A stretch of DNA of 9,469 nt from contig JAIWOJ010000041.1 in the NCBI GenBank assembly GCA_020216965.1, positions 1 through 9,469 on the forward strand, read 5' to 3'. Positions 1 through 6,482 of the stretch are shown here, in pieces. The notes beneath the pieces were generated by a model that saw nothing but the letters and a program-made list of their open reading frames with translations, did no database searches and was not told where the DNA came from. The number at the start of each line of letters is the position of its first letter. The first letter of the stretch is position 1. A program made the position numbers and the translations under genes. The stretch is from Prosthecobacter sp. (lineage in GTDB: Bacteria > Verrucomicrobiota > Verrucomicrobiia > Verrucomicrobiales > Verrucomicrobiaceae).

Positions 1-1046
1 TGCCAGAGGCGGCGCATGGCGGCATTCGTGTCTTTTTCAAAGACGGTAGCCAGGATGGCCTTCCCCGGCATGAAGGAGCCGAAGATTTCGCGTGAATTGC
101 AGATGTCATACGGCTCCACCCAGTCGAGCACTTGGCTCATGCGCCAGAGATCGTAGCCGCCAAAGGCATGAGGCATCTGCGTGCCCTCTATCCCCACCGG
201 CGTGGCCGGGTCTGTCTGATGGGAAATCTGGCGAAAGTGGTCCAGCGCCCGCGCCAGGGCGAGGTCCATGTAACTGCGGTGATCCGCCCAGGGGGCAAAG
301 TTCCAGCGCGTCCTTTCGGTCTTGGCTTGGTCCAGGTCCAGCTTTACCACACGGACAGATGCCCAGTCGGTTTTAGGCTCAGGGCCTGCCTGACCCGAGG
401 CCATGCGTTGTTTGATCTGATCTGTGGTGAAGGGCATGACGGCATCCCAGCTCGGGAAAGCCGTCTCCCACTGCCGATTCAGCGCGTCCAGGGAGGGGTA
501 ACGCGTCTTTAGCCAATCACGGAAGGCAGCCAGGGAGATGGGAGAAAAATCATAATCAAAAGGATTGGCCGAGATGGTGGTCGAGAGTTCATCCCGAAGG
601 TCATAGAGCAGCGGAGCCTGGGGCGCAGCTTCACGCGCCGTCTTGCGCATCCGCTCTCCCATGCGCTGGAGCCAGGCGGGATCTTCCAGGGCATAGTCAC
701 GCACCAGGGACGCCATGTCACGGCGCTCAGACCATTCTTTCACAAACAGGTCCCAGTTTGTCACCTTGGAGCGGAACTTGAGGCAGAGCCCCTCGTTGAT
801 GATGTTCTCCACATAATGGCCGAAGCCGTGCTGCTGATAAAAAGAGGCATCCCCACCCGGCCCGATCATGCCGCTATTGATGCCTAGTTCCCGCAAGCGC
901 TCTGGCATCTTCGGGTTTGCCAAGGCCTTTTGCCCCTGATCTCCCATCCAGAGGAAAATGCGGTATTCCGTCCAGGGACGCAGTTGCTGGGCGGCAGCAG
1001 TGGCCGTGAAAATGATGCTGAGCAGCAGATGCAGGGTGGTTTTCAT
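1..1046 (-). CDS. Secreted GH42-like (beta-galactosidase-like) glycoside hydrolase, N-terminal part (3' end outside window)
   Basis: An uninterrupted minus-strand frame runs from the ATG at 1046 to the window edge (348 codons, no stop), so only the N-terminal part is present. Residues 1-20 form a Sec signal peptide: MKTT, a hydrophobic core, then AAA-Q. The mature part looks like the TIM barrel of GH42-related enzymes. Residues 149-200 hold YDLRDEL, then FDYDFSP, FRDWLK, and a LNRQWETAFPSWDAV stretch, the typical 'LNxxWgtxfxsWdeV' signature. E153 in RDEL is the candidate acid/base. E287 in VGIEGTQ, followed by GGYDLW, may or may not be the nucleophile, because relatives can have another residue there. 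It probably cleaves a galactoside or similar glycan outside the cytoplasm; the substrate cannot be told. No Shine-Dalgarno lies near the ATG (C-rich leader; a GGAGG about 30 nt upstream is too far). It is transcribed divergently from moaE. The family call is from motif memory only. Confidence 0.7.
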   Translation of the reverse strand, partial: MKTTLHLLLSIIFTATAAAQQLRPWTEYRIFLWMGDQGQKALANPKMPERLRELGINSGMIGPGGDASFYQQHGFGHYVENIINEGLCLKFRSKVTNWDLFVKEWSERRDMASLVRDYALEDPAWLQRMGERMRKTAREAAPQAPLLYDLRDELSTTISANPFDYDFSPISLAAFRDWLKTRYPSLDALNRQWETAFPSWDAVMPFTTDQIKQRMASGQAGPEPKTDWASVRVVKLDLDQAKTERTRWNFAPWADHRSYMDLALARALDHFRQISHQTDPATPVGIEGTQMPHAFGGYDLWRMSQVLDWVEPYDICNSREIFGSFMPGKAILATVFEKDTNAAMRRLW

Positions 1047-1110
1047 GGGGGGCGCTGGATTACGCCCAGAGGCGCTGCCTCCTATCCGAGGCTTGGAGGC
1101 TGGTGGAATC
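1047..1110. promoter_or_regulatory. Divergent intergenic region between glycosidase and moaE, with moaE ribosome binding site
   Basis: This 64-bp gap separates two divergent start codons and so should carry at least one promoter. I see no convincing -35/-10 pair on either strand. It holds GGAGG at 1095-1099, 11 nt before the ATG at 1111, which decides the moaE start and is one of the few recognisable Shine-Dalgarno sequences in the window. Confidence 0.45.
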
Positions 1111-1518
1111 ATGCTTTCTTGCCAGATGCACGGCTTTCATCTTTCCACCGATCCGATCCCGACCGCAGAGATGCCACCCTTTGCGCCTGGGCAGGGGGCA
1201 GAGGTGCGTTTCCTAGGAACGGTGCGTGGCCTGGAGGAAGGGAGACCGATTTCCGGCATCGACTACACTGCCTACCTGCCCATGGCAGAGAGGGTGCTGG
1301 ATCGCCTCCTGAGGGAGGGGCAGGAAAAACACGGCCCGCATGAGGTCTTCATCCAGCACCGCCTCGGGTTTGTGGCTGCGGAAGAACCCTCCATCCTCAT
1401 CCGGGTGCGCACCCGCCACAGCGCAGAGGCCTTTGACCTCTGCCGCTGGTATCTCAGGGAGGTGAAAACCCAGGTGCCGATCTGGAAGCGGCCGCTTTTT
1501 GTGCACGAAGAGGGCTGA
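1111..1518 (+). CDS. moaE: Molybdopterin synthase catalytic (large) subunit MoaE
   Basis: 135 residues, slightly shorter than E. coli MoaE (about 150) because the C-terminal tail ends soon after the active-site lysine. With MoaD it forms molybdopterin synthase, which inserts two sulfurs into cyclic pyranopterin monophosphate in cytoplasmic molybdenum cofactor synthesis. Motifs in order: GAEVRFLGTVRG (29-40, with R39), HRLGFVAAEEPS (83-94), RTRHSAEAF (100-108), and VKTQVPIWKRPLF (118-130) with K119 and K126. With this start, the numbering of R39, H103, K119 and K126 coincides with E. coli MoaE. The position of E. coli R104 is serine here, which is unusual. The ATG at 1111 is chosen because GGAGG precedes it by 11 nt and because a longer in-frame start at 958 would run into the divergent glycosidase gene. 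ATG 1126 is a less likely alternative. No moaD or other moa gene is adjacent. Confidence 0.93.
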   Translation: MLSCQMHGFHLSTDPIPTAEMPPFAPGQGAEVRFLGTVRGLEEGRPISGIDYTAYLPMAERVLDRLLREGQEKHGPHEVFIQHRLGFVAAEEPSILIRVRTRHSAEAFDLCRWYLREVKTQVPIWKRPLFVHEEG

Positions 1519-1529
1519 GCCAAGAGCCG

Positions 1530-2303
1530 CTAAGGCTTCCCTGGGCTCAAGGCCTCATCCGCAAAAACCACATGCACCTCCGCGCCTGCCTGCTCAGGCA
1601 TCCACTTTCTAGCAAAGGCAGCCACCGACTGCCGGGCAGACTCGCGCACCTGCTGGAGGTGGGTCGTGTTGGCCGCGCGCTTTTCCAGGGTGGGGGTTAG
1701 CTCCCGTTCCAGGGCGGCTAGGTTCTCAGCGGCATTGAAGCGCAACCAGCCAGCTTCAGATTTCTTTTCCATGGCCTCCGTGCGCAGCGCCGGGGGTAAG
1801 GTGGGGCGCAGCGGTGGGCAGCGGATTTCGCAACGGCTACCCTGCATGGTTATCTGCCACGGGTCTGAGAGACGGATGTGATAGCGATACACCACCGGCA
1901 CGCGGATCTCTGACACCGTGGTGCCTAGGTAGAGCAGGTTGTGGAAGGCGGTGCGAACATCATGGCGCGTCACCGTCTCCTGCGTCTCCAGCACCGCCAC
2001 CTCAAGCACATCCCCCTGGGTGGACACGATGCGGGTGATGGATTCCTGGAAAAGGGTGCGCACTTCCCGCTGCTGGAGCCAGTCTGGCAGCTCCCGCAGC
2101 CAGCGCATGGCATCTCCTGCGATCGATCGAACCCATAAACCCGCGAGGAGGCTGCCCATCACAAACACCAGCGCGGCAGCAAAAAGCCAGCGAGCACAGC
2201 CCCGGCGTGGCGCAGTGAAACTGGACTCAGCATCCTCTCCCATGACCTGCCCAGGATGCATCAGGAGGGAACGGCTACCAGGAGAAAACACAGGGCCATT
2301 CAC
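1530..2303 (-). CDS. Single-pass membrane protein of unknown function (possibly DUF4230-related)
   Basis: 257 residues if translation starts at the GTG at 2303. That GTG forms a GTGA overlap of 4 nt with the stop of the upstream kinase gene, suggesting translational coupling. In-frame ATGs at codons 15 and 21 are alternatives. The N-terminus is basic (APRRGCARW), followed by one membrane span at about 38-60, so the rest is probably extracytoplasmic. The soluble part has a beta-rich stretch with TQGDVLEVAVLETQETVTR (95-113) and VPVVYRYHIRLSDPW (135-149), then LRPTLPPAL (165-173), and ends in a long charged helix (about 190-235). The order membrane span, beta domain, 'P-P' motif and helix recalls DUF4230 proteins, but I cannot confirm that. 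It is likely co-transcribed with the kinase and may work with its extracytoplasmic part. It converges on moaE with an 11-bp gap. Confidence 0.8.
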   Translation of the reverse strand: MNGPVFSPGSRSLLMHPGQVMGEDAESSFTAPRRGCARWLFAAALVFVMGSLLAGLWVRSIAGDAMRWLRELPDWLQQREVRTLFQESITRIVSTQGDVLEVAVLETQETVTRHDVRTAFHNLLYLGTTVSEIRVPVVYRYHIRLSDPWQITMQGSRCEIRCPPLRPTLPPALRTEAMEKKSEAGWLRFNAAENLAALERELTPTLEKRAANTTHLQQVRESARQSVAAFARKWMPEQAGAEVHVVFADEALSPGKP

Positions 2304-4069
2304 CAGGCCGCCATCAGCCCGCTGGGGCCGAGGCGCAGGTTTTTCACTCCTTCAGGAAGCCGGAAGCGTTGGGGTGAATCGCTGACGTTCGGCCCCCAAA
2401 GGACCGCTTTCCCATCGGCACCATGGCTCACAGCCATGCCTGCGCCGACGAAAACCGTTCCATCTGGATCAAGCCCAGGTGGACTTATCTGAAGCAGGCT
2501 TTGACGAGCTTTTTTTGCCGCTTCACGCAATGTCTGAAATTCGGCCTGCGTCAGCTCGCGAACCGCTTCCCCAGGGGCAGAGGGCAGCAGCAGGGCGGTG
2601 CCATCTTCTGCCAGGGCCATGGCGCGGGTAGCATCGCCGGTGAGTTGCTTGACCGGTCTCGGCAGGCTCAAAGGAGATTCTTTCCCTGGGCTGGCCTCAT
2701 GCCACATCACCACGGAGCCGTCTGCCAAAAGCACCGCGCCGCCTGTGGCAAAGAAAAAGGCATCCTGCCAAGCTCGCTGCAGCAAGGATGCCGGTGGATG
2801 CAGAGCGGGTGAAACAGGTTCCAGAGACCAGACCTGCACCTGCGCAGGTTGATCCGTGATCGCCTGTGGAGCTGTTGGCGCTGCTGAGGAGGCTGGCTCT
2901 GGAGCGGCCACGGTGGTCGCCGCCATAGTCGGCGGCTCGGCTGAAGGCTTTGCTACCCTTTGCGGCTCGGGTTCTGGCGGTGGGGCTGGCGTGCGCATCT
3001 CCAGCGGCCCTGCCTGCCCAGGAGTTTCAACCCAGGGAGAGACTGAAGGCAGCGGCAACCAACCTGCGCTGAACAAAACGACGAGCATGAGGAGCACGGC
3101 AACGAGCACTGCGGCCCAGGCAAAGCGCCAACTCGTTGGGCCTGCTGAGGCAGCCACAGATCGCTCTTGACTGCCCTGCACGCGGGTCACGTCGTTTTTC
3201 AGATCGTCTGCGGCCTGGTAGCGGTCCTCAGGCCGTTCCTGGAGGGCGCGCTGCACCACCTGATCCAGCCGGGCATCGCTGCCCGCCTTGCGCGAGGGCG
3301 GCTGGAAGACGCCGCGCGGCAGCTCGCCGGTGAGCATTTCATAGAGCAGCACGCCGAGGCTGTAGAGGTCCGCCCGGTGGTCCACATGGGCGGCATCACG
3401 CGCTTGCTCGGGCGCGGTGTAGGCGGGCGTGCCCAGGAAGGCTCCCGTGTGAGAGAGCGTCAGACCATCGTCGCTGCCAGCATGGTCCATGCGGGCGAGG
3501 CCAAAGTCGGCCACCTTCACCTGGCCGGCAGTGTTGATCAGGATGTTGGAGGGCTTGATGTCGCGGTGGATGACGCCCTGCGCGTGCGCGCAGGCCAGCG
3601 CGTCACACACCTGGCGGATGATCTCAATGGCCTCTGGCACGCTGACCTTGCCACTGGCGATGATCTGGCTGAGCGGCTGCCCGGCCACATGCTCCATGAC
3701 AAAGAAGAAGTGGCCTGCCGGGGTGATGCCCGCCTCATGCAGGGCGACGATGTTCGGATGCCGCAGCCGGGCCAGGGCGCGCGCCTCGCGGCGGAAACGC
3801 TCCACCTGCCGCTCATCGGCGCTGGCCTCAATGGGCAGAAGCTTCACCGCCACGTCACGATCTAAATCTGGCTGGTGAAAATGATACACCGCGCCCATGC
3901 CCCCGCGCCCGAGCAGGCCAAGCATCCGCCATTGCGGAAACAGCGCGGCCACCTCATTCTCTCCGGGCGGCTCCCACGCGCCCGCTGCGGCAGGCTCCGC
4001 CTCGTCCCCGAGCGAAAAAAGCGCGGCGGGATCAAGGTCTTCGAGGAGTTTGGAGCCCGGTGGTGGCAT
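2300..4069 (-). CDS. Transmembrane Ser/Thr protein kinase with C-terminal RCC1-like domain
   Basis: 589 residues. The cytoplasmic Hanks-type kinase domain (about 48-297) is complete. It has a glycine loop GRGGMG (54-59), K76 in VAVK, E95 in helix C, HRDIKPSN (168-175), DFG (188-190), GTPAYTAPEQ (213-222), D234 in the DLYSLG motif and R283, so it should be catalytically active. One membrane span follows at about 317-337. A Pro/Ala-rich linker (about 341-410) leads to an extracytoplasmic C-terminal domain. That domain has three RCC1/beta-propeller-like strands: GGAVLLADGSVVMW (443-456), TRAMALAEDGTALLL (481-495) and GMAVSHGADGKAVLWGP (544-560). Only three degenerate units are seen, so it is not a closed seven-blade propeller by itself. 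It probably transmits an envelope signal to cytoplasmic targets. The ATG at 4069 has no Shine-Dalgarno; the gene follows ompA after 41 bp, suggesting one transcript, and overlaps the next gene by 4 nt. Confidence 0.93.
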   Translation of the reverse strand: MPPPGSKLLEDLDPAALFSLGDEAEPAAAGAWEPPGENEVAALFPQWRMLGLLGRGGMGAVYHFHQPDLDRDVAVKLLPIEASADERQVERFRREARALARLRHPNIVALHEAGITPAGHFFFVMEHVAGQPLSQIIASGKVSVPEAIEIIRQVCDALACAHAQGVIHRDIKPSNILINTAGQVKVADFGLARMDHAGSDDGLTLSHTGAFLGTPAYTAPEQARDAAHVDHRADLYSLGVLLYEMLTGELPRGVFQPPSRKAGSDARLDQVVQRALQERPEDRYQAADDLKNDVTRVQGSQERSVAASAGPTSWRFAWAAVLVAVLLMLVVLFSAGWLPLPSVSPWVETPGQAGPLEMRTPAPPPEPEPQRVAKPSAEPPTMAATTVAAPEPASSAAPTAPQAITDQPAQVQVWSLEPVSPALHPPASLLQRAWQDAFFFATGGAVLLADGSVVMWHEASPGKESPLSLPRPVKQLTGDATRAMALAEDGTALLLPSAPGEAVRELTQAEFQTLREAAKKARQSLLQISPPGLDPDGTVFVGAGMAVSHGADGKAVLWGPNVSDSPQRFRLPEGVKNLRLGPSGLMAAW

Positions 4070-4110
4070 GACGCGGACTTGATTGACCGAGTTGACCGGA
4101 ATGGGTGATC

Positions 4111-5130
4111 TTAGCGCGCCACCAGCTCCACACGGCGGTTCAGCGCGCGGCCTTCCTCCGTGCTATTCGTGGTCACAGGGGCCATGAAGCTGGCACCCAG
4201 CGGTGTCATGCGCTCGGCAGCGATGCCATACTTGGAGGCGAGTTCCGCGACGACGGCGCGCGCGCGGCGTTTGGAGAGGTCTTCATTGAACTCAAAGGTG
4301 CCCACATTGTCCGTGTGGCCGACGACGAGCACCTTCAAGCCCGGCTCGGCTTTGAGCAGCGCGGCCATCTCCGCCAGCGTGGGCGCGGACTCGGGTTTGA
4401 TGTCGGCTTTGTTGAAGTCAAAGAGGATGCCATAGATGGCCACCTTGCCGCTGCTGGAGATGGATTTGCTCATCTCCGCAGCGGAGAGATGGACCATCTT
4501 CTCCTCCATGGGGCGGGTGTTCACGATGTCCACCTGGATGAGCACGGCCTCCTGCGGGATGGTGACATCCTGCTTCCACACATTGGCCTCGGATTTGGCA
4601 GCCAGGGTGTGCTCCCACGAGCGCGCGGCGATGAAGACGGCGGCGAAGAGACCGCTCTTTTCCAGGCAGAAATAACGGCGGTCTTTGAGCCCCGTGGTGA
4701 GCATCTGGTGGTCCATCTCGGGGCCGCTGTAATACTGGCGCGGCGGGCCGTTGCGGATCTCCCTGTCGCCGCCGGACCAGAGCGTGGTAAAACCGGCGTC
4801 TTTGAAAGCCATCTCGTAGTTGCGGGCGATCTCCAGCGTGCTGCGTTTCCCCGCGCCCAGGTTCAGGTAGAGGTAAGTGGTCCGGTGCAGGCGGCCTTCC
4901 ACTTTCCGCACCTCCTTCGGATCGGTGGAGACGGGCGTGCTCAGGCCACCGATCTGGAGCCCCAGCTCGCCAAATTTCTGCTGCGACTGCATGACGATGG
5001 TGCTGCCCTCATAGCGCGGCATTCCGGGATAGTCCTGGGTGCCAGGGGCATCCTGGGTGGGAGCCACTTTCTGCGCGAAGGTGGCGACGGCGAAACCCGT
5101 GAGGGCAGTGAGGATGAGTTGGATTTTCAT
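4111..5130 (-). CDS. OmpA-family outer-membrane protein with DUF4892-like N-terminal domain
   Basis: 339 residues. The ATG at 5130 gives a clean signal peptide (MKIQLILTALTGFAVATFAQ). A longer frame from a GTG at 5166 adds 12 residues before the signal peptide and is less likely. The N-terminal part (about 34-225) starts with DYPGMPRYEGSTIV, which resembles DUF4892, a domain known in combination with OmpA. The C-terminus (about 232-339) is a full OmpA/MotB peptidoglycan-binding domain: LFDFNKADIKPES (236-248), GHTDNVG (271-277), LSKRRARAV (285-293) and GRALNRRVEL (327-336). It should sit in the periplasm or outer membrane, bound to peptidoglycan. I see no obvious porin barrel in the N-terminal half. 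It is the first gene downstream of the ECF-type promoter motif at 5171-5198, and the kinase gene starts 41 bp after its stop. There is no Shine-Dalgarno; the start context TCATCCCCATGAAAA is identical to that of the gene at 6534. Confidence 0.9.
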   Translation of the reverse strand: MKIQLILTALTGFAVATFAQKVAPTQDAPGTQDYPGMPRYEGSTIVMQSQQKFGELGLQIGGLSTPVSTDPKEVRKVEGRLHRTTYLYLNLGAGKRSTLEIARNYEMAFKDAGFTTLWSGGDREIRNGPPRQYYSGPEMDHQMLTTGLKDRRYFCLEKSGLFAAVFIAARSWEHTLAAKSEANVWKQDVTIPQEAVLIQVDIVNTRPMEEKMVHLSAAEMSKSISSSGKVAIYGILFDFNKADIKPESAPTLAEMAALLKAEPGLKVLVVGHTDNVGTFEFNEDLSKRRARAVVAELASKYGIAAERMTPLGASFMAPVTTNSTEEGRALNRRVELVAR

Positions 5131-5170
5131 GGGGATGAAGGGTGATCGAGCTTGAAGGCGCTCCACAGAG

Positions 5171-5198
5171 GTCTGGCGGAGAAATCGGCGGCGTTACA
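5171..5198 (-). promoter_or_regulatory. Candidate ECF-sigma promoter upstream of ompA
   Basis: On the minus strand this reads TGTAACG, 16 nt, then CAGAC, ending 40 nt before the ompA ATG. The same element, 21 of 27 positions identical with the same spacing, precedes the secreted-protein gene at 6454-6481. An AAC-containing -35, a 16-bp spacer and a short -10 match the known architecture of ECF promoters. A run of seven T lies directly upstream. That the neighbouring ECF factor reads it is inference. Confidence 0.55.
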
Positions 5199-5220
5199 AA
5201 AAAATGGTGGGCGATCCGGA

Positions 5221-5586
5221 TTACTTTTTCCCCAGCGCCTTCCGGCACTCGTCCACAAGATACTTCGGCGCGCTCACGGAAGGATTTTTTGAGGAGTACA
5301 CCACCGTGATGGGGCCGCCCTGCTCATGCAGGTTGTATTGCTCAATGGTCACGACGGAGGTGTGCTCGTGGCTAGCGCCTTCGCTGTCCTGATAGCGGTA
5401 GGCCAGCTTCCACCTGCGTGAGGAGGATTTGCTTCCCGTGACGCTGCGCTTGCTGACGATGATGCCGGTAGTCTCCACGCCGTGCTCGCAGATTTCACGC
5501 ATCTGCAATCCGCGCCTGACGGCGAGAAAAATCATGCCGCCGACAATGGCGGCGAGGACGGCCGAGGTGAGAAGGAACTCCATCAT
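5221..5586 (-). CDS. Small membrane protein, DUF3592-like
   Basis: 121 residues. One N-terminal membrane span (about 4-24, LTSAVLAAIVGGMIFLAV) is followed by a short beta-rich domain. That domain holds GVETTGIIVSKRSV (36-49), WKLAYRYQDSEG (59-70), and GGPITVVYSSKNPSVS (90-105). The order 'G-V-x-T-x-G-x-V', 'Y-x-Y-x-D-x-x-G' and 'V-x-Y-x-x-x-N-P' is typical of DUF3592 proteins, whose function is unknown. Two ATG codons are adjacent (5586 and 5583), neither with a Shine-Dalgarno. The gene is divergent from the sigma factor and lies 90 bp upstream of ompA on the same strand. The ompA promoter motif falls in that gap, so it may be only partly co-transcribed with the downstream genes. Confidence 0.8.
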   Translation of the reverse strand: MMEFLLTSAVLAAIVGGMIFLAVRRGLQMREICEHGVETTGIIVSKRSVTGSKSSSRRWKLAYRYQDSEGASHEHTSVVTIEQYNLHEQGGPITVVYSSKNPSVSAPKYLVDECRKALGKK

Positions 5587-5690
5587 GGCGGTGGCAGGAT
5601 TGAGGTTGGGTGAGATTCTTGTCTGTCAGTTTCCCATTCGCTGGAGTAACCTATCATCACAAATCTGGATTTGCATCCTCCGCCTTCCGC
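5587..5690. promoter_or_regulatory. Divergent promoter region between DUF3592 gene and ECF sigma gene
   Basis: These 104 bp separate two divergent starts. A GTAAC at 5646-5650 recalls the -35 of the shared motif, but the matching -10 (CAGAC) is absent at the right distance. I therefore do not claim autoregulation. No Shine-Dalgarno precedes either start. Confidence 0.35.
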
Positions 5691-6431
5691 ATGACCTCCG
5701 CTTCCAATGCCCCTTTCCCCGTTACGCGCTGGAGCCTGGTGTCCGGCGCGCGAGGCACCGCCGACCCGGCGCGCCGCCGTGCCGCCCTGGAGGAGCTCTG
5801 CCAGCTTTATTGGCAGCCGATTTATGGCTTTCTGCGTCGCCGTGGCCTGCCGCAAGAAGAAGCGCAGGATGCCACGCAGGGCTTTTTTCTTTCCCTGCTG
5901 GAGGAGGATCTTTTTGCCAAAGCAGCGGCGGAGAGTGGCAGGATGCGGAGCTTCCTGCTCGGCGCGCTCCAGCGCTGGCAACGTGGGGAATGGCGCAAAA
6001 GCATGGCCGGAAAACGCGGTGGTGGGCAGGAGCTGCTCTCGCTGGAGATGATGGCGGAGGAGGAGGGCTTCGAGGCAGCGGGCGGGGATGAAGACAGCCC
6101 GGAGCGCTGGTTTGAAAAAAAGTGCGCGCTCGTCATTCTCGAAGCCGCCATGCAGCGCCTGGCCGCTGAGCAAGCTGCTGCTGGCAAGGCGGATGCCTTT
6201 GCCGTGCTGCGGCCGATGCTGGCCCCAATCGGGGGTGCTGCGCCCGTCTCCCATGAGGAAGCGGCTCAGCGATTGAGGCTGACCCCCGAGGCCCTGCGCG
6301 TCACCCTGCACCGCCTGCGCAGGCGTTTTGCTGAAGTGCTGCGCGAGACCGTGGCCGACACGCTGGCGAATCCCAATGAGCAATCCATCCAAGAGGAGAT
6401 GGATGCCCTGAAAGCAGCCTTTTCCGCCTGA
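5691..6431 (+). CDS. ECF-type RNA polymerase sigma factor (TRWSLV group)
   Basis: 246 residues from the ATG at 5691. An in-frame GTG at 5610 would add 27 residues without family resemblance and is rejected. The protein opens with FPVTRWSLVSGARG (9-22), the N-terminal signature of a group of ECF factors common in Planctomycetes and Verrucomicrobia. Region 2 spans about 33-107: LEELCQLYWQPIYGFLRRRG, then EEAQDATQGFFLSLL (57-70, core-binding region 2.2), RMRSFLLGAL and EWRKSMAGKRGG. A linker rich in acidic residues follows (about 113-140). Region 4 is a helix-turn-helix at about 187-221 (SHEEAAQRLRLTPEALRVTLHRLRRRF), which would read the -35 element. No anti-sigma gene is adjacent; a Ser/Thr kinase is encoded two genes away on the opposite strand, so control by phosphorylation is a possibility, as known for some ECF factors. 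The stop codon lies in the loop of a terminator hairpin. Confidence 0.92.
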   Translation: MTSASNAPFPVTRWSLVSGARGTADPARRRAALEELCQLYWQPIYGFLRRRGLPQEEAQDATQGFFLSLLEEDLFAKAAAESGRMRSFLLGALQRWQRGEWRKSMAGKRGGGQELLSLEMMAEEEGFEAAGGDEDSPERWFEKKCALVILEAAMQRLAAEQAAAGKADAFAVLRPMLAPIGGAAPVSHEEAAQRLRLTPEALRVTLHRLRRRFAEVLRETVADTLANPNEQSIQEEMDALKAAFSA

Positions 6432-6444
6432 GCGGAAATTTTTT
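6421..6444 (+). terminator. Intrinsic terminator overlapping the sigma factor stop codon
   Basis: TTTCCGC (6421-6427) pairs perfectly with GCGGAAA (6432-6438) across the loop CTGA, which contains the TGA stop. Six T (6439-6444) follow. The stem is only 7 bp with four G-C pairs, so it is moderate in strength. It would separate the sigma transcript from the promoter motif that begins 10 nt later. Confidence 0.6.
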
Positions 6445-6453
6445 CACAAGCTG

Positions 6454-6481
6454 TGTAACGCCGTCCAACGCGCCGCCAGAC
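6454..6481 (+). promoter_or_regulatory. Candidate ECF-sigma promoter upstream of secreted Thr-rich protein
   Basis: TGTAACG at 6454-6460, a 16-nt spacer, then CAGAC at 6477-6481, 52 nt before the ATG at 6534. It is the second copy of the element upstream of ompA: GTAACGCCG and CCGCCAGAC are identical in both and equally spaced, while the spacer core differs. That pattern suggests a functional bipartite site rather than a recent duplication. A transcript would start near 6487-6490. Confidence 0.55.
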
Positions 6482-6482
6482 A

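Noticed and set aside
958..1110. Longer N-terminus for moaE starting at 958
   Set aside because: It would overlap the divergent glycosidase start by about 90 bp, the added residues do not resemble MoaE, and GGAGG supports 1111.
1516..1556. Inverted repeat TGAGCC/GGCTCA between the convergent ends of moaE and the membrane-protein gene as a bidirectional terminator
   Set aside because: The stem is short with a long imperfect interior, and no T-run follows on either strand.
3167..3865. 232-codon open frame on the plus strand inside the kinase gene
   Set aside because: Antisense to the conserved kinase domain, whose motifs are all intact on the minus strand.
4105..5145. 346-codon open frame on the plus strand opposite ompA
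   Set aside because: It mirrors the ompA coding frame, has no family resemblance, and long antisense frames are common in GC-rich genes; the minus strand shows a signal peptide and clear OmpA motifs.
5131..5166. GTG start at 5166 for ompA
   Set aside because: It would put 12 extra residues before a normal signal peptide and overlap the end of the promoter-to-start leader.
5610..5690. GTG start at 5610 for the sigma factor
   Set aside because: The extra 27 residues are unlike the family, which normally begins a few residues before the TRWSLV motif; the ATG at 5691 fits.
5583..6392. 269-codon open frame on the minus strand opposite the sigma factor
   Set aside because: Antisense shadow of a well-supported ECF gene, with no recognisable domain.
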